NCBI RefSeq assembly: GCF_040786275.1
Contig: NZ_JBFMVT010000002.1
Coordinates: 496,001-560,000, forward strand
From: Buttiauxella gaviniae
Lineage (GTDB): Bacteria; Pseudomonadota; Gammaproteobacteria; Enterobacterales; Enterobacteriaceae
Direction of reading: 5' to 3'
Length of the DNA stretch: 64,000 bases
Position numbers and translations under genes: made by a program. The notes below the pieces were generated by a model, which saw only the letters and a list, made by a program, of their open reading frames with translations, did no database searches and was not told where the DNA came from. This document shows, piece by piece, positions 11,068-20,926 of this stretch (the first letter of the stretch is position 1; every line of letters begins with the position of its first letter).

Positions 11068-11784
11068 GTGGGTAAGAAACCGATGTACCGTCAAATTGCC
11101 GATGCTATCCGCCAGCAAGTCGAAAATGGCGAGCTGAAACCAGGCGATGCACTGCCAACCGAATCTGCGCTTCAAACAGAGTTTGCGGTTAGCCGGGTCA
11201 CCGTTCGTCAGGCGCTTAAACAGCTTACCGAGCAGCAAATTATTGAGAGCATTCAAGGCAGCGGGTCATACGTTAAAGAAGAAAAGGTCAATTACGATAT
11301 TTACCAACTGACCAGCTTTTACGAAAAACTGGCTGACCGGAACGTAGAAACGCATAGTGAAGTGCAGATTTTTGAAGTCACCAAAGCCGATGAATTTTTA
11401 GCCACGCGCCTGCAACTTGCCGGCGATGAGAAAGTCTGGCACGTAAAACGCGTGCGCTTTATCAAGCAAAAGCCCGTGACGCTTGAGGAAACGTGGATGC
11501 CGCTGTCGCTGTTCCCGGATCTCACCTGGGAGGTGATGGAAAACTCGAAATATCACTTTATCGAGAACGTGAAGAAGATGGTTATCGACCGTAGCGAGCA
11601 AGAGATCATTCCGGTGATGCCGTCAGAAGAGGTGGTGAAAGCGCTGGGCATTGACGCCAACAAACCGATCCTGGAAAAAGTCTCCTGTGGTTATCTGAAG
11701 GATGGACGTGTATTCGAATTCAGCCGCAACCTATTTAAAAGCGACGATTATAAATTTACGTTGGTGGCGCGGCGTAAGCACTAG
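11068..11784 (+). CDS. mngR: MngR (FarR), GntR/HutC-family repressor of mngAB
   Basis: A 239-residue transcription factor with an N-terminal winged helix (about residues 5-70; LPTESALQTEFAVSRVTVRQ is the helix-turn-helix) and a C-terminal UTRA effector domain (about 90-230), which in the family senses mannosyl-glycerate or its phosphate and, as FarR, fatty acids. I prefer the GTG at 11068, which aligns with the E. coli start (MGHKPLYRQ versus VGKKPMYRQ) and follows AGGGGA. An in-frame ATG at 11047 would add seven residues but lacks a ribosome site. It is divergent from mngA, the arrangement expected for a local repressor. Confidence 0.93.
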   Translation: MGKKPMYRQIADAIRQQVENGELKPGDALPTESALQTEFAVSRVTVRQALKQLTEQQIIESIQGSGSYVKEEKVNYDIYQLTSFYEKLADRNVETHSEVQIFEVTKADEFLATRLQLAGDEKVWHVKRVRFIKQKPVTLEETWMPLSLFPDLTWEVMENSKYHFIENVKKMVIDRSEQEIIPVMPSEEVVKALGIDANKPILEKVSCGYLKDGRVFEFSRNLFKSDDYKFTLVARRKH

Positions 11785-11788
11785 CCAT

Positions 11789-11814
11789 AAAAAAAGGCCG
11801 CTCATTGAGCGGCC
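11789..11814 (-). terminator. Rho-independent terminator of sdhCDAB-sucABCD
   Basis: Perfect 9-bp stem GGCCGCTCA / TGAGCGGCC (11796-11814) with a one-base centre, followed on the minus strand by seven T. It closes the long TCA-cycle operon and would form the 3' end of the candidate SdhX RNA. Read on the plus strand (mngR transcript) there is no T-run. Confidence 0.85.
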
Positions 11815-11841
11815 AACCATGTCGAACATTATTATTAGTTC
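11789..11841 (-). ncRNA. sdhX: Candidate SdhX (RybD) 3'-UTR small RNA of the sdh-suc operon
   Basis: In E. coli and Salmonella the 3' end of the sdhCDAB-sucABCD transcript is processed into the Hfq-binding RNA SdhX, which represses ackA. Here the minus-strand sequence between the sucD 3' region and the operon terminator is AU-rich, carries UCGACAUGG (complement of 11817-11825) and ends in a terminator hairpin with a U-run. That 9-mer pairs perfectly with CCATGTCGA at the ackA start codon (53800-53808). The 5' end is a guess: I placed it at the edge of the ERIC element. Confidence 0.65.
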
Positions 11842-11923
11842 TATACCCTTTAGCATTCAAGTTGCAGGTAGGTGGCTAGTGAGTGCAGCCAACACCCCTG
11901 CAGCTTGAAGGATGACGGGTATA
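11842..11923. repeat. ERIC element, internally shortened (82 bp)
   Basis: The ends TATACCC and GGGTATA and the blocks CAAGTTGCAGG, GTGAGTGCAGCCAAC and CTGCAGCTTGAAGGATGACG match the enterobacterial repetitive intergenic consensus as I recall it. The usual centre of about 45 bp, with the CTTACATAAGTAAG core, is missing. It starts two bases after the sucD stop, within the 3' UTR of the operon. Confidence 0.8.
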
Positions 11924-11924
11924 C

Positions 11925-12797
11925 TTACTGAGGCAAAATAGACTTCAGTGCTTCACCGATGTCAGCCAGGCTGCGCACGGTTTTCACGCCTGCGGCTTCC
12001 AGCGCTGCGAATTTTTCATCCGCAGTACCTTTACCTCCAGCGATGATGGCGCCTGCGTGGCCCATACGTTTGCCTTTCGGTGCAGTCACACCGGCGATGT
12101 AGCCCACAACCGGCTTGGTCACATGATCTTTGATGTAAGCCGCAGCTTCTTCTTCAGCGCTACCACCGATCTCACCGATCATAACAATCGCTTCGGTTTT
12201 CGGATCTTCCTGGAACATCTTCAGGATGTCGATGAAGTTAGAGCCAGGGATCGGGTCACCGCCGATGCCTACGCAAGTAGATTGGCCCAGACCGATATCT
12301 GTAGTCTGTTTAACAGCTTCATAAGTCAGCGTACCGGAGCGGGAAACGATGCCCACTTTGCCCGGCAGGTGAATATGACCCGGCATGATGCCGATTTTGC
12401 ACTCGCCTGGAGTGATAACGCCCGGGCAGTTTGGCCCGATCATGCGCACGCCCGCTTCATCCAGTTTCACTTTCACAGTCAGCATATCCAGCGTCGGGAT
12501 GCCTTCGGTGATAGTGATGATCAGTTTGATGCCTGCATCGATAGCTTCCAGAATGGAGTCTTTGCAGAACGGGGCCGGAACATAGATAACAGACGCGGTT
12601 GCGCCCGTCGCTTCTACCGCTTCGCGCACGGTGTTAAATACTGGCAGACCCAGATGCTCGGTGCCGCCTTTGCCTGGCGTTACACCGCCAACCATTTGCG
12701 TACCGTAGGCAATCGCCTGCTCGGAGTGGAAAGTCCCCTGGCTGCCGGTGAAACCCTGGCAAATCACCTTGGTGTTTTTATCGATCAAAATGGACAT
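11925..12797 (-). CDS. sucD: SucD, succinyl-CoA synthetase alpha subunit
   Basis: The alpha subunit (290 residues) binds CoA and carries the active-site His that is phosphorylated during conversion of succinyl-CoA to succinate with ATP formation. The N-terminal Rossmann fold begins [20 protein letters not shown], and [17 protein letters not shown] (about residue 247 onward) holds the phospho-His. Its ATG overlaps the sucC stop by one base. It is the last gene of sdhCDAB-sucABCD and is followed by an ERIC element, the candidate SdhX RNA and the terminator. Confidence 0.98.
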   Translation of the reverse strand: MSILIDKNTKVICQGFTGSQGTFHSEQAIAYGTQMVGGVTPGKGGTEHLGLPVFNTVREAVEATGATASVIYVPAPFCKDSILEAIDAGIKLIITITEGIPTLDMLTVKVKLDEAGVRMIGPNCPGVITPGECKIGIMPGHIHLPGKVGIVSRSGTLTYEAVKQTTDIGLGQSTCVGIGGDPIPGSNFIDILKMFQEDPKTEAIVMIGEIGGSAEEEAAAYIKDHVTKPVVGYIAGVTAPKGKRMGHAGAIIAGGKGTADEKFAALEAAGVKTVRSLADIGEALKSILPQ

Positions 12798-13963
12798 TAT
12801 TTCCCCTCCACGGCAGCAACAACCTGCTGTGCTGCATCCGTCAGACTTTTCGCTGCAATAATATTCAGGCCACTATCTGCCAATTTTTTCGCGCCCAATT
12901 CGGCGTTGTTACCTTCCAGACGAACGACCACTGGAACGTTAACACCCACTTCTTCAACCGCACCGATGATACCGTCTGCAATCAGGTCGCAACGCACGAT
13001 ACCGCCGAAGATGTTTACCAGAACCGCTTTCACTTTGTCGTCAGACAGAATGATTTTGAAGGCTTCGGTCACACGCTCTTTGGTTGCGCCGCCGCCAACG
13101 TCCAGGAAGTTTGCTGGTTCGCCGCCGTGCAGTTTAACGATGTCCATGGTGCCCATTGCCAGGCCCGCACCGTTAACCATGCAGCCGATGTTGCCATCAA
13201 GCGCAACGTAATTCAGTTCCCACTGTGCAGCCTGAGATTCACGCGCATCTTCCTGGCTTGGGTCACGCATTTCGCGCAGCTCAGGCTGGCGGAACAGTGC
13301 GTTGCCATCAGCGCCCAGTTTGCCATCCAGGCACACCAGGTCGCCCTGCTTAGTGATAACCAGCGGGTTGATTTCGATCAGCGCCAGGTCGCGCTCAAGG
13401 AAGATGTTCGCCAGACCCATAAAGATTTTGGTGAATTGCTGAACTTGTTTACCTTCCAGGCCCAGTTTGAACGCCAGCTCACGGCCTTGATAAGGCATTG
13501 GGCCTGCCAGCGGATCCAAGGCAATTTTGTGGATCAGGTGCGGGGTTTCTTCCGCCACTTTTTCGATTTCCACGCCGCCTTCGGTAGATGCCATGAACAC
13601 AACGCGACGGGAGCTACGGTCTACTACCGCGCCCAGATACAGCTCTTTATCAATATCAGTCGCTGCTTCTACCAGAATCTGGTGAACCGGCTGACCATTG
13701 GCGTCTGTCTGGTAGGTTACCAGGCGTTTGCCCAGCCAGTGTTCAGCGAAAGCACGGATATCTTCTTTGCTGTTAACCACTTTCACACCGCCCGCTTTAC
13801 CGCGGCCACCGGCATGAACCTGACATTTTACCACCCACGGACCTGCGCCAATTTTGGAGGCAGCTTCTTCCGCTTCACGCGGTGTGGTACAGGCGTAACC
13901 GACTGGAGCCGGCAGGCCATATCGAGCAAACAATTGTTTCGCCTGATACTCGTGTAAGTTCAT
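12797..13963 (-). CDS. sucC: SucC, succinyl-CoA synthetase beta subunit
   Basis: The beta subunit (388 residues, the normal length) supplies the ATP-grasp nucleotide site and determines succinate specificity. The start [20 protein letters not shown] and the segment [16 protein letters not shown] are characteristic of the family; the C-terminal half holds the CoA-ligase flavodoxin-like fold ([16 protein letters not shown]). It overlaps sucD by one base, so the two subunits are probably made at matched levels. A 79-bp BIME separates it from sucB, a likely point of mRNA processing. Confidence 0.98.
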   Translation of the reverse strand: MNLHEYQAKQLFARYGLPAPVGYACTTPREAEEAASKIGAGPWVVKCQVHAGGRGKAGGVKVVNSKEDIRAFAEHWLGKRLVTYQTDANGQPVHQILVEAATDIDKELYLGAVVDRSSRRVVFMASTEGGVEIEKVAEETPHLIHKIALDPLAGPMPYQGRELAFKLGLEGKQVQQFTKIFMGLANIFLERDLALIEINPLVITKQGDLVCLDGKLGADGNALFRQPELREMRDPSQEDARESQAAQWELNYVALDGNIGCMVNGAGLAMGTMDIVKLHGGEPANFLDVGGGATKERVTEAFKIILSDDKVKAVLVNIFGGIVRCDLIADGIIGAVEEVGVNVPVVVRLEGNNAELGAKKLADSGLNIIAAKSLTDAAQQVVAAVEGK

Positions 13964-14003
13964 GAGTTCTATCCATCCTTCAAAGTAATCATTATCTTTT
14001 ACC

Positions 14004-14082
14004 CGTAGGTCTGATAAGACGCCGCAGCGTCGCCATCAGACATTACGTCGGATGGCGGCGTGAACGCCTTATCCGACCTACG
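14004..14082. repeat. BIME (paired REP sequences) between sucB and sucC
   Basis: Two inverted REP units, cgtaggtctgataagacg... and gtcggatggcggcg...ccgacctacg, face each other in the 142-bp gap. The arms are imperfect palindromes typical of enterobacterial REP families. Inside an operon such pairs can stabilise upstream mRNA and bind DNA gyrase. Confidence 0.85.
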
Positions 14083-14105
14083 GGGCAGGTGATATTTAAA
14101 AATTA

Positions 14106-15332
14106 CTACACGTCCAGCAGCAGACGAGTTGGGTCTTCCAGCAGCTCTTTAATCGCGACCAGATAGCCCACAGATTCACGACCATCGATCAGACGGTGAT
14201 CGTAAGAGAGTGCCAGATACATCATTGGCAGGATCTCAACTTTACCGTCAACCGCCATTGGACGATCTTTAATAGCGTGCATACCCAGGATCGCGCTCTG
14301 CGGCGGGTTAATGATCGGGGTAGACATCAGGGAACCAAACACACCACCGTTGGTGATAGTGAAGTTACCGCCGGTCAAGTCTTCAACGGTCAGTTTGCCG
14401 TCGCGACCTTTCACAGCCAGCTCTTTGATGCGTTTTTCGATGTCAGCCATACCGAGGGTATCTACATCACGCAGCACCGGTGTTACCAGGCCACGCGGCG
14501 TGGAAACCGCGATGCTAACGTCGAAGTAGTTGTGGTAAACCACGTCTTCGCCATCAATAGAAGCGTTCACTTCCGGATAGCGTTTCAGCGCTTCTACTAC
14601 CGCTTTGATGTAGAAGGACATGAAGCCCAGACGCACACCGTGGCGTTTTTCGAAGGATTCGCCGTACTGTTTACGCAGCTCCATGATTGGCTTCATGTTC
14701 ACTTCGTTAAACGTGGTGAGCATGGCGGTGGAGTTTTTCGCTTCCAGCAGACGCTCGGCAACACGTTTACGCAGACGCGTCATCGGTACGCGTTTTTCAC
14801 TGCGACCAGCCAACGGTGCGACAGGGGCTTTGGTTTCTTCAGCCGCTTTAGCCTGAGCGGGTTGCGCCGCTTTAGCCTGAGTCAGATGCTTATCAACATC
14901 TTCACGGGTAATACGACCGCCAACACCGCTGCCTTTAATTGCGCTGGCATCCAGAGAATGCTCGGCAATCAGGCGACGAATCGCCGGGCTCAGCGCGTCA
15001 TTGCTCTGCTCTTCCAAAGAAGCCTGCTGGCGCTGCGCCGGAGTAGACTCTTTGCTTTCGACTTTCGCTGATGTCTCTTTACCAGAGCTGTTGCCTTCAC
15101 GCAGGCGGCCGAGGATTTGACGAGAAGTGACGGTGGTCCCTTCATCTTCCAGTACAGCATCCAGAACACCATCTGCCGACGCCGGTACTTCCAGTACCAC
15201 TTTGTCAGTTTCGATTTCTACCAGCACTTCGTCACGGGTTACGGTGTCGCCCGGTTTTTTATGCCAGGTGGCAACAGTCGCATCGGCAACGGACTCAGGC
15301 AGGTCAGGAACGAGAATATCTACGCTACTCAT
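14106..15332 (-). CDS. sucB: SucB, dihydrolipoyl succinyltransferase (E2 of 2-oxoglutarate dehydrogenase)
   Basis: The E2 core enzyme (408 residues) transfers the succinyl group from lipoyl-lysine to CoA. Domains: lipoyl domain (about 2-78; lipoylated Lys in [11 protein letters not shown]), a linker, the peripheral subunit-binding domain (about 112-150; [20 protein letters not shown]), an Ala/Pro/Lys linker, and the catalytic domain (about 180-408) with the active-site motif [11 protein letters not shown]. It starts 14 bp after sucA. The linkers are a few residues longer than in E. coli, normal variation. Confidence 0.98.
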   Translation of the reverse strand: MSSVDILVPDLPESVADATVATWHKKPGDTVTRDEVLVEIETDKVVLEVPASADGVLDAVLEDEGTTVTSRQILGRLREGNSSGKETSAKVESKESTPAQRQQASLEEQSNDALSPAIRRLIAEHSLDASAIKGSGVGGRITREDVDKHLTQAKAAQPAQAKAAEETKAPVAPLAGRSEKRVPMTRLRKRVAERLLEAKNSTAMLTTFNEVNMKPIMELRKQYGESFEKRHGVRLGFMSFYIKAVVEALKRYPEVNASIDGEDVVYHNYFDVSIAVSTPRGLVTPVLRDVDTLGMADIEKRIKELAVKGRDGKLTVEDLTGGNFTITNGGVFGSLMSTPIINPPQSAILGMHAIKDRPMAVDGKVEILPMMYLALSYDHRLIDGRESVGYLVAIKELLEDPTRLLLDV

Positions 15333-15346
15333 TTTTTATCCTTTAA

Positions 15347-18154
15347 TTAATCGACGTTCAGCGCGTCATTAACCAGATCTTGCTGCTGTTTCTGGTGAAC
15401 GGACAAGTACCCTACCGCAGGTGATGCGGAGGCTGGACGACCTGCATAACGCAGACCTGATCCAAATGGAACTACTTCACGGAAATGGTGCTGGCTGCAA
15501 TACCATGCGCCCTGGTTAAGCGGCTCTTCCTGGCACCAGACAAAATCATGTACGTGAGCAAAAGGTTTTAATGCTTCCTGCACCGCCTGGTGCGGGAATG
15601 GATAAAGCTGTTCGATGCGCACAATCGCGACATCTTTTTGGTCGTTCTTACGACGCTGTTCCAGCAAATCGTAATAGACCTTACCAGAACACATTACCAC
15701 GCGTTTCACGCCGGCTGGATCAAGCTCGTCAACTTCGCCAATAGCAGGCAGGAAGGTGCCGTTCGCCAGTTCATCCATGGTGGAAACCGCCAGCGGATGA
15801 CGCAGCAGGGATTTCGGTGACATCACCACCAGCGGGCGACGCATACCGCGCAGCGCCTGACGACGCAGCATGTGGTAAACCTGCGCCGGAGTAGAAGGCA
15901 CGCAAACCTGCATGTTCTGCTCAGCACAAAGTTGGAGATAACGTTCAAGACGCGCAGAGGAGTGCTCCGGGCCCTGGCCTTCATAACCGTGCGGCAGCAA
16001 CATCACCAGGCCACACATACGGCCCCATTTCTGCTCGCCGGAACTGATGAACTGGTCGATAACTACCTGAGCGCCGTTGGCGAAGTCGCCGAACTGCGCT
16101 TCCCAGATGGTCAGAGTGCGCGGTTCAGCCGTGGCATAACCGTATTCGAAAGCAAGCACCGCTTCTTCAGACAGCACGGAGTCCCAGACTTTGAACTGCC
16201 CCTGGCTGTTGTGCACATGCTGCAGCGGCGTGTAAGTCGAACCGTTAGTCTGGTTATGAATGACAGCGTGACGGTGGAAGAACGTCCCGCGTCCCACATC
16301 TTCACCAGACAGACGCACAGAAACGCCTTCATCCACCAGCGTGGCGTACGCCAGGTTCTCTGCTGCACCCCAGTCAAATTTCTTGCTGCCGTTCGCCATT
16401 TCCTGACGGTCACTGTAGATTTTCGCCACGCGTGACTGCATTTCAACGGTTTCAGGCGCGGTGCTGATGCGTTTTGCCAGCTCCTGTAAACGCTTCATTT
16501 CTACCTTATTCGGGTAGCTCTCATCCCATTCGTGGTTGAGATATGGCGACCAGGTAAATGAATGCATGTTCATCGGGCGGTATTCTTTCACCACGCATTC
16601 ACCGGCATCCAGCGCATCGCGGTAAAGGTTCACCATTTCGGTGGCGTCTTCAAGCGTGGCCAGTTTTTCCTGCTCCAGACGGTCGGCGTAAATCTTACGC
16701 GGCGTCGGGTGCTTTTTGATTTTCTGGTACATCACCGGCTGCGTTGCACTTGGCTCATCAGCTTCGTTATGACCATGGCGACGGTAGCAAACCAGGTCGA
16801 TAAACACGTCGCGCTTAAAGGTATTACGGAAATCCAGCGCCAGGCGGGTAACAAACGCAACAGCTTCCGGATCATCTGCATTGACGTGGAAAATCGGCGC
16901 CATCACCATCTTACCGATATCGGTGCAGTACGGCGTGGAACGCGCATCCAGCGGGTTAGAGGTGGTGAAACCGATCTGGTTGTTGATAACGATGCGAACG
17001 GTACCGCCCACTTCGTAACCACGTGCTTTGGACATGTTCAGGGTTTCCTGAACCACGCCCTGCCCAGCTACCGCTGCGTCCCCGTGAATGGTGATTGGCA
17101 GAACCTGGTTAATGCCTGGCTTTTCGAGCCTGTCCAGACGCGCACGCACAGAACCGATAACTACAGGGCTTACGATTTCGAGGTGCGACGGGTTAAACGC
17201 CAGCGCCAGGTGAACCAGGCCACCTTCGGTTTCAACATCAGATGAGAAGCCCATGTGGTACTTCACGTCACCCGTGCCGAGGTGTTCTTTATGTTTACCG
17301 GCAAACTCGTCGAACAGTTCCTGCGGCTTTTTACCCAGTACGTTGATCAGTACGTTCAGGCGGCCACGGTGTGCCATCCCCAGAACCACTTCACGGGTGC
17401 CGCTCTTGCCCGCATGGCGGATCATCTCTTTGAGCATTGGCACCAGCGCATCACCGCCTTCCAGCGAGAAGCGTTTCGCACCAGGGAATTTCGCCCCCAG
17501 ATAACGCTCAAGGCCTTCAGCTGCGGTCAGTTCGCTCAGGAAGCGTTTCTTTTCCTCAACGCTAAACGTCGAGTGTCCCACTACCGATTCAATGCGCTGC
17601 TGAATCCAGCGTTTTTCTTCGGTGTTGGTGATGTGCATATATTCCGCGCCGATCGAACCGCCGTAAGTCTGCTTCAACGCATCAATCAAATCAGCAAGCT
17701 TCATGGTCTCTTTGCCGCCGGCAAAAGAACCTACGTTGAAGGTTTCCTGAAGATCGTCGTCGGTCAGATTATGGAATGACGGGGAGAGATCGGGAACCGC
17801 ATCCTGCTTCCACAGGCCAAGCGGATCAAGGTTTGCTGCCTGATGCCCACGGAAACGCCAGGCGTTGATGAGCTGCAACACTTTGACTTGCTTGACGTCA
17901 GTGTCAGGGTCGGTAATTGCGGTGGAGTAACGTGAGGCATCCTTCGCCAGACGACGGAAATAATCACGTGTTTTGGAATGGAATTGATCCGGTCTGGCCC
18001 CGGTTCCAGGTAATTGCTGGAACATTGAGCGCCAGTGCGCATCAACAGAGTCAGGATCGGTTAAGAAGTCTTCATAGAGCTGCTCTATCCAGGACTGGTT
18101 TGCACCTGCCAGGTAAGAGGAATCCAGCCAGGCTTTCATTTCGCCGTTCTGCAT
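15347..18154 (-). CDS. sucA: SucA, 2-oxoglutarate dehydrogenase E1 component
   Basis: The thiamine-diphosphate-dependent E1 enzyme (935 residues) decarboxylates 2-oxoglutarate and passes the succinyl group to SucB. Visible blocks include GMAHRGRLNVLINVLGK and IHGDAAVAGQGVVQETLNMS with GDAA at the TPP/Mg site, plus HGYEGQGPEHSSARLERYLQ. The protein is two residues longer than in E. coli, from a small insertion near residue 190 (RIESVVGHSTF). It begins after a 273-bp gap from sdhB and in E. coli is expressed both from the sdh promoter and a weaker local one. Confidence 0.98.
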   Translation of the reverse strand: MQNGEMKAWLDSSYLAGANQSWIEQLYEDFLTDPDSVDAHWRSMFQQLPGTGARPDQFHSKTRDYFRRLAKDASRYSTAITDPDTDVKQVKVLQLINAWRFRGHQAANLDPLGLWKQDAVPDLSPSFHNLTDDDLQETFNVGSFAGGKETMKLADLIDALKQTYGGSIGAEYMHITNTEEKRWIQQRIESVVGHSTFSVEEKKRFLSELTAAEGLERYLGAKFPGAKRFSLEGGDALVPMLKEMIRHAGKSGTREVVLGMAHRGRLNVLINVLGKKPQELFDEFAGKHKEHLGTGDVKYHMGFSSDVETEGGLVHLALAFNPSHLEIVSPVVIGSVRARLDRLEKPGINQVLPITIHGDAAVAGQGVVQETLNMSKARGYEVGGTVRIVINNQIGFTTSNPLDARSTPYCTDIGKMVMAPIFHVNADDPEAVAFVTRLALDFRNTFKRDVFIDLVCYRRHGHNEADEPSATQPVMYQKIKKHPTPRKIYADRLEQEKLATLEDATEMVNLYRDALDAGECVVKEYRPMNMHSFTWSPYLNHEWDESYPNKVEMKRLQELAKRISTAPETVEMQSRVAKIYSDRQEMANGSKKFDWGAAENLAYATLVDEGVSVRLSGEDVGRGTFFHRHAVIHNQTNGSTYTPLQHVHNSQGQFKVWDSVLSEEAVLAFEYGYATAEPRTLTIWEAQFGDFANGAQVVIDQFISSGEQKWGRMCGLVMLLPHGYEGQGPEHSSARLERYLQLCAEQNMQVCVPSTPAQVYHMLRRQALRGMRRPLVVMSPKSLLRHPLAVSTMDELANGTFLPAIGEVDELDPAGVKRVVMCSGKVYYDLLEQRRKNDQKDVAIVRIEQLYPFPHQAVQEALKPFAHVHDFVWCQEEPLNQGAWYCSQHHFREVVPFGSGLRYAGRPASASPAVGYLSVHQKQQQDLVNDALNVD

Positions 18155-18322
18155 CGTGATCCCTTAAGCATTTTTATGCTTATTTCGCCGTGAATAACTA
18201 TTGCGTACACGTGTGGTACGCATTACCGGGGTTCACAACTACGAGCCATTTATCTTTACCGTTGACTCGCGAAGGAACCTTTAAAAACCGCCTGCTCGGC
18301 AGCTTTTAAAGATTTCCTGCAC

Positions 18323-18340
18323 GGCTCCCATCCGGGAGCC
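18323..18340. other. Stable hairpin in the sdhB-sucA gap
   Basis: GGCTCCC / GGGAGCC with a 4-nt loop. It is not followed by a T-run on either strand, so it is unlikely to stop transcription by itself; it may mark mRNA processing or stability between sdh and suc. Confidence 0.5.
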
Positions 18341-18362
18341 TTTCGGTGGCTGACACTTCGTA

Positions 18363-18413
18363 TATCCACCCTACATGTTGCATCGTAGGGCGGATAAGTC
18401 TGTGCCATCCGCC
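18363..18413. repeat. REP-like repeat between sdhB and sucA
   Basis: TATCCACCCTAC is followed by gtagggcggataag...ccatccgcc, the signature of the REP-type palindromes seen elsewhere in this window (33326, 23784, 63728). It sits just after the sdhB stop. Confidence 0.65.
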
Positions 18414-18427
18414 ATTTGTTTGACTTA

Positions 18428-19147
18428 CTAAGCACTTCTTTGCAGCAGCATCGACTTAATATGGCCGATGGCTTTGGTCGGGTTCAGCCCCTTAGGACAA
18501 ACACTGACGCAATTCATAATGCTATGGCAGCGGAATACGCTGAAAGCATCGCTGATACCATCAAGACGGCTTGCGGTTTCCGTATCACGGCTGTCAATCA
18601 GGAAGCGGTACGCAGCCAGCAAACCTGCCGGGCCGATAAACTTGTCCGGGTTCCACCAGAATGACGGGCAGGACGTCGAGCAACACGCGCACAGAATACA
18701 CTCGTACAGACCGTCCAGTTTTTCACGTTGCTCGGGGGATTGTAAATGCTCACGAGCGGGTGGATTTTGCCCATTATTCAACAAGTAAGGCTTAATCTTC
18801 TCATATTGAGCATAGAATTGCCCCATGTCTACCACCAGATCGCGCACAACCGGCAATCCAGGCAGCGGGCGGATAACAATCTTCTGCTTTCCGTTTCCCA
18901 GAGCCGAGATAGGCGTGATACACGCCAGGCCGTTTTTACCGTTCATGTTTACGCCGTCGGAGCCACAAACCCCTTCCCGGCATGAACGACGAAACGACAG
19001 CGTAGGATCTTTTTCTTTCAGTTGCATTAGCGCGTCAAGCAACATCATGTCGCGCCCTTCTTCCCCTTCCAGGGTGTACTCCTGCATACGCGGAGCATCG
19101 TCAACATCCGGGTTGTAGCGATAAATTGAGAATTCGAGTTTCATCAC
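18428..19147 (-). CDS. sdhB: SdhB, succinate dehydrogenase iron-sulfur subunit
   Basis: This subunit (239 residues) passes electrons from FAD to ubiquinone through three clusters. The [2Fe-2S] ligands lie in SCREGVCGSDGVNMNGKNGL plus a later Cys; the [4Fe-4S] and [3Fe-4S] ligands lie in CILCACCSTSCPSFWW and CHSIMNCVSVCPKGLNP. Two ATG codons stand in a row at the start: the first (19145-19147) has GGAG at a 7-nt spacing; the second (19144) gives the E. coli length of 238. It lies 12 bp after sdhA. Confidence 0.97.
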   Translation of the reverse strand: MMKLEFSIYRYNPDVDDAPRMQEYTLEGEEGRDMMLLDALMQLKEKDPTLSFRRSCREGVCGSDGVNMNGKNGLACITPISALGNGKQKIVIRPLPGLPVVRDLVVDMGQFYAQYEKIKPYLLNNGQNPPAREHLQSPEQREKLDGLYECILCACCSTSCPSFWWNPDKFIGPAGLLAAYRFLIDSRDTETASRLDGISDAFSVFRCHSIMNCVSVCPKGLNPTKAIGHIKSMLLQRSA

Positions 19148-19159
19148 TTTGCTCCGCTA

Positions 19160-20926
19160 TTAATAAGTACGCACTTTCGGCGGGAATGCCGGACGCAGTT
19201 TCGGCTGCATGTTCACCTCACGGCGCGTCATGCTTTCCGATTCTGGCAGATACAGGCTGTGGCACAGCCAGTTTGCATCGTCACGTTCCGGATAGTCGAA
19301 GCGGCTATGCGCGCCACGGCTTTCGGTGCGGAAGTTAGCGGAAACGGCGGTAGCAAAAGCGGTTTCCATCAGGTTATCAAGCTCCAGGCACTCAACACGC
19401 TGGGTGTTAAATTCGCTGGAAGTATCATCCAGACGGGCATTTTTCAGGCGTTCACGGATCTGTTTCAGTTGCTCAAGGCCCTTCGCCATGGCGTCACCTT
19501 CACGGAATACCGAGAAGTTGTGCTGCATACATTCCTGAAGCGCTTTGCGGATTTGTACTGGGTCTTCGCCGTTGCGGTTGCCGTTCCAGCGATTCAGACG
19601 TTCCAGCGCAACGTTAATTTCATCTTCGCTGGCATCACGCAGTTCGCCTTGTTCCTGGATAGACTCCAGCAGATGCAGGCCCGCAGCGCGGCCAAATACC
19701 ACCAGGTCAAGCAGCGAGTTGCCGCCCAGGCGGTTTGCGCCGTGAACCGATACGCAGGCAATTTCACCCACGGCAAACAGGCCTGGAATAACAATATCTT
19801 CACCCTGCTCGTTCACCGTCAGCGCCTGGCCGGTTACTTTGGTCGGAATACCGCCCATCATGTAGTGGCAGGTTGGGATAACCGGAATTGGCTCTTTAAC
19901 CGGGTCAACGTGTGCAAAGGTCCGAGACAACTCAAGAATACCCGGCAGACGTGACTCCAGAACCTCTTTGCCCAGATGGTCGAGTTTCAGTTTAGCGTGC
20001 GGACCCCATGGGCCATCGCAGCCACGTCCTTCGCGGATTTCAATCATGATGGAACGCGCCACCACGTCACGGCCCGCCAGATCTTTGGCGTTCGGCGCAT
20101 AACGCTCCATGAAACGCTCGCCGTGTTTATTCAGCAGATAACCGCCTTCACCGCGGCAACCTTCGGTGACCAGTACCCCTGCGCCAGCAATGCCGGTTGG
20201 GTGGAACTGCCACATTTCCATATCCTGCACCGGAACACCGGCACGCAGGGCCATACCTACACCGTCACCGGTATTAATATGTGCGTTAGTGGTGGACTGA
20301 TAAATACGGCCTGCACCACCGGTTGCCAGAATGGTCGCTTTCGCTTTGAAGTAAACCACTTCCCCGGTTTCGATACACAGCGCGGTACAGCCTACAACGG
20401 CGCCATCTGCGTTTTTCACCAGATCAAGGGCGTACCACTCAGAGAAAATCGTGGTTTTGTTTTTCAGGTTTTGTTGATACAGGGTGTGCAACAGGGCGTG
20501 GCCGGTACGGTCAGCCGCAGCCGCAGTACGTGCCGCTTGCTCGCCGCCGAAGTTCTTCGACTGGCCGCCAAACGGGCGCTGATAAATTGAACCATCATCA
20601 AGACGGGAGAACGGCAGCCCCATGTGTTCCAGCTCCAGAATCGCTTCAGGGCCGGTTTTACACATATATTCAATGGCGTCCTGGTCACCGATATAGTCGG
20701 AACCTTTTACCGTGTCGTACATGTGCCATTCCCAGTTATCTTCGTGGGTATTACCCAGCGCTACGGTAATGCCGCCCTGCGCAGACACGGTATGGGAACG
20801 GGTTGGGAAAACTTTAGACAGCAAGGCGCACGTCTGGCCACCTTGTGAAATTTGCAGTGCGGCACGCATACCTGCACCACCAGCACCGATAACAACGGCA
20901 TCAAACTCTCTGACTGGTAAACTCAT
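19160..20926 (-). CDS. sdhA: SdhA, succinate dehydrogenase flavoprotein subunit
   Basis: The catalytic subunit (588 residues) oxidises succinate to fumarate with covalently bound FAD. The FAD-binding motif [19 protein letters not shown] is near the N-terminus, the FAD-linked His lies in the [11 protein letters not shown] segment, and [20 protein letters not shown] holds substrate-site residues. I chose the ATG at 20924-20926 ([11 protein letters not shown]), which overlaps the sdhD stop by one base as TAATG; the upstream MGCV extension lies inside sdhD. Assembly needs the flavinylation factor SdhE, not in this window. Confidence 0.98.
   Translation of the reverse strand: MSLPVREFDAVVIGAGGAGMRAALQISQGGQTCALLSKVFPTRSHTVSAQGGITVALGNTHEDNWEWHMYDTVKGSDYIGDQDAIEYMCKTGPEAILELEHMGLPFSRLDDGSIYQRPFGGQSKNFGGEQAARTAAAADRTGHALLHTLYQQNLKNKTTIFSEWYALDLVKNADGAVVGCTALCIETGEVVYFKAKATILATGGAGRIYQSTTNAHINTGDGVGMALRAGVPVQDMEMWQFHPTGIAGAGVLVTEGCRGEGGYLLNKHGERFMERYAPNAKDLAGRDVVARSIMIEIREGRGCDGPWGPHAKLKLDHLGKEVLESRLPGILELSRTFAHVDPVKEPIPVIPTCHYMMGGIPTKVTGQALTVNEQGEDIVIPGLFAVGEIACVSVHGANRLGGNSLLDLVVFGRAAGLHLLESIQEQGELRDASEDEINVALERLNRWNGNRNGEDPVQIRKALQECMQHNFSVFREGDAMAKGLEQLKQIRERLKNARLDDTSSEFNTQRVECLELDNLMETAFATAVSANFRTESRGAHSRFDYPERDDANWLCHSLYLPESESMTRREVNMQPKLRPAFPPKVRTY

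Noticed and set aside
12057-13211. 384-codon frame opposite sucD and sucC
   Set aside because: Antisense shadow of two strongly conserved genes; high GC at third positions keeps such frames open by chance.
18302-18345. Terminator between sdhB and sucA
   Set aside because: The GGCTCCC/GGGAGCC hairpin has no T-run on the minus strand, and the sdh and suc genes are known to be co-transcribed in E. coli.
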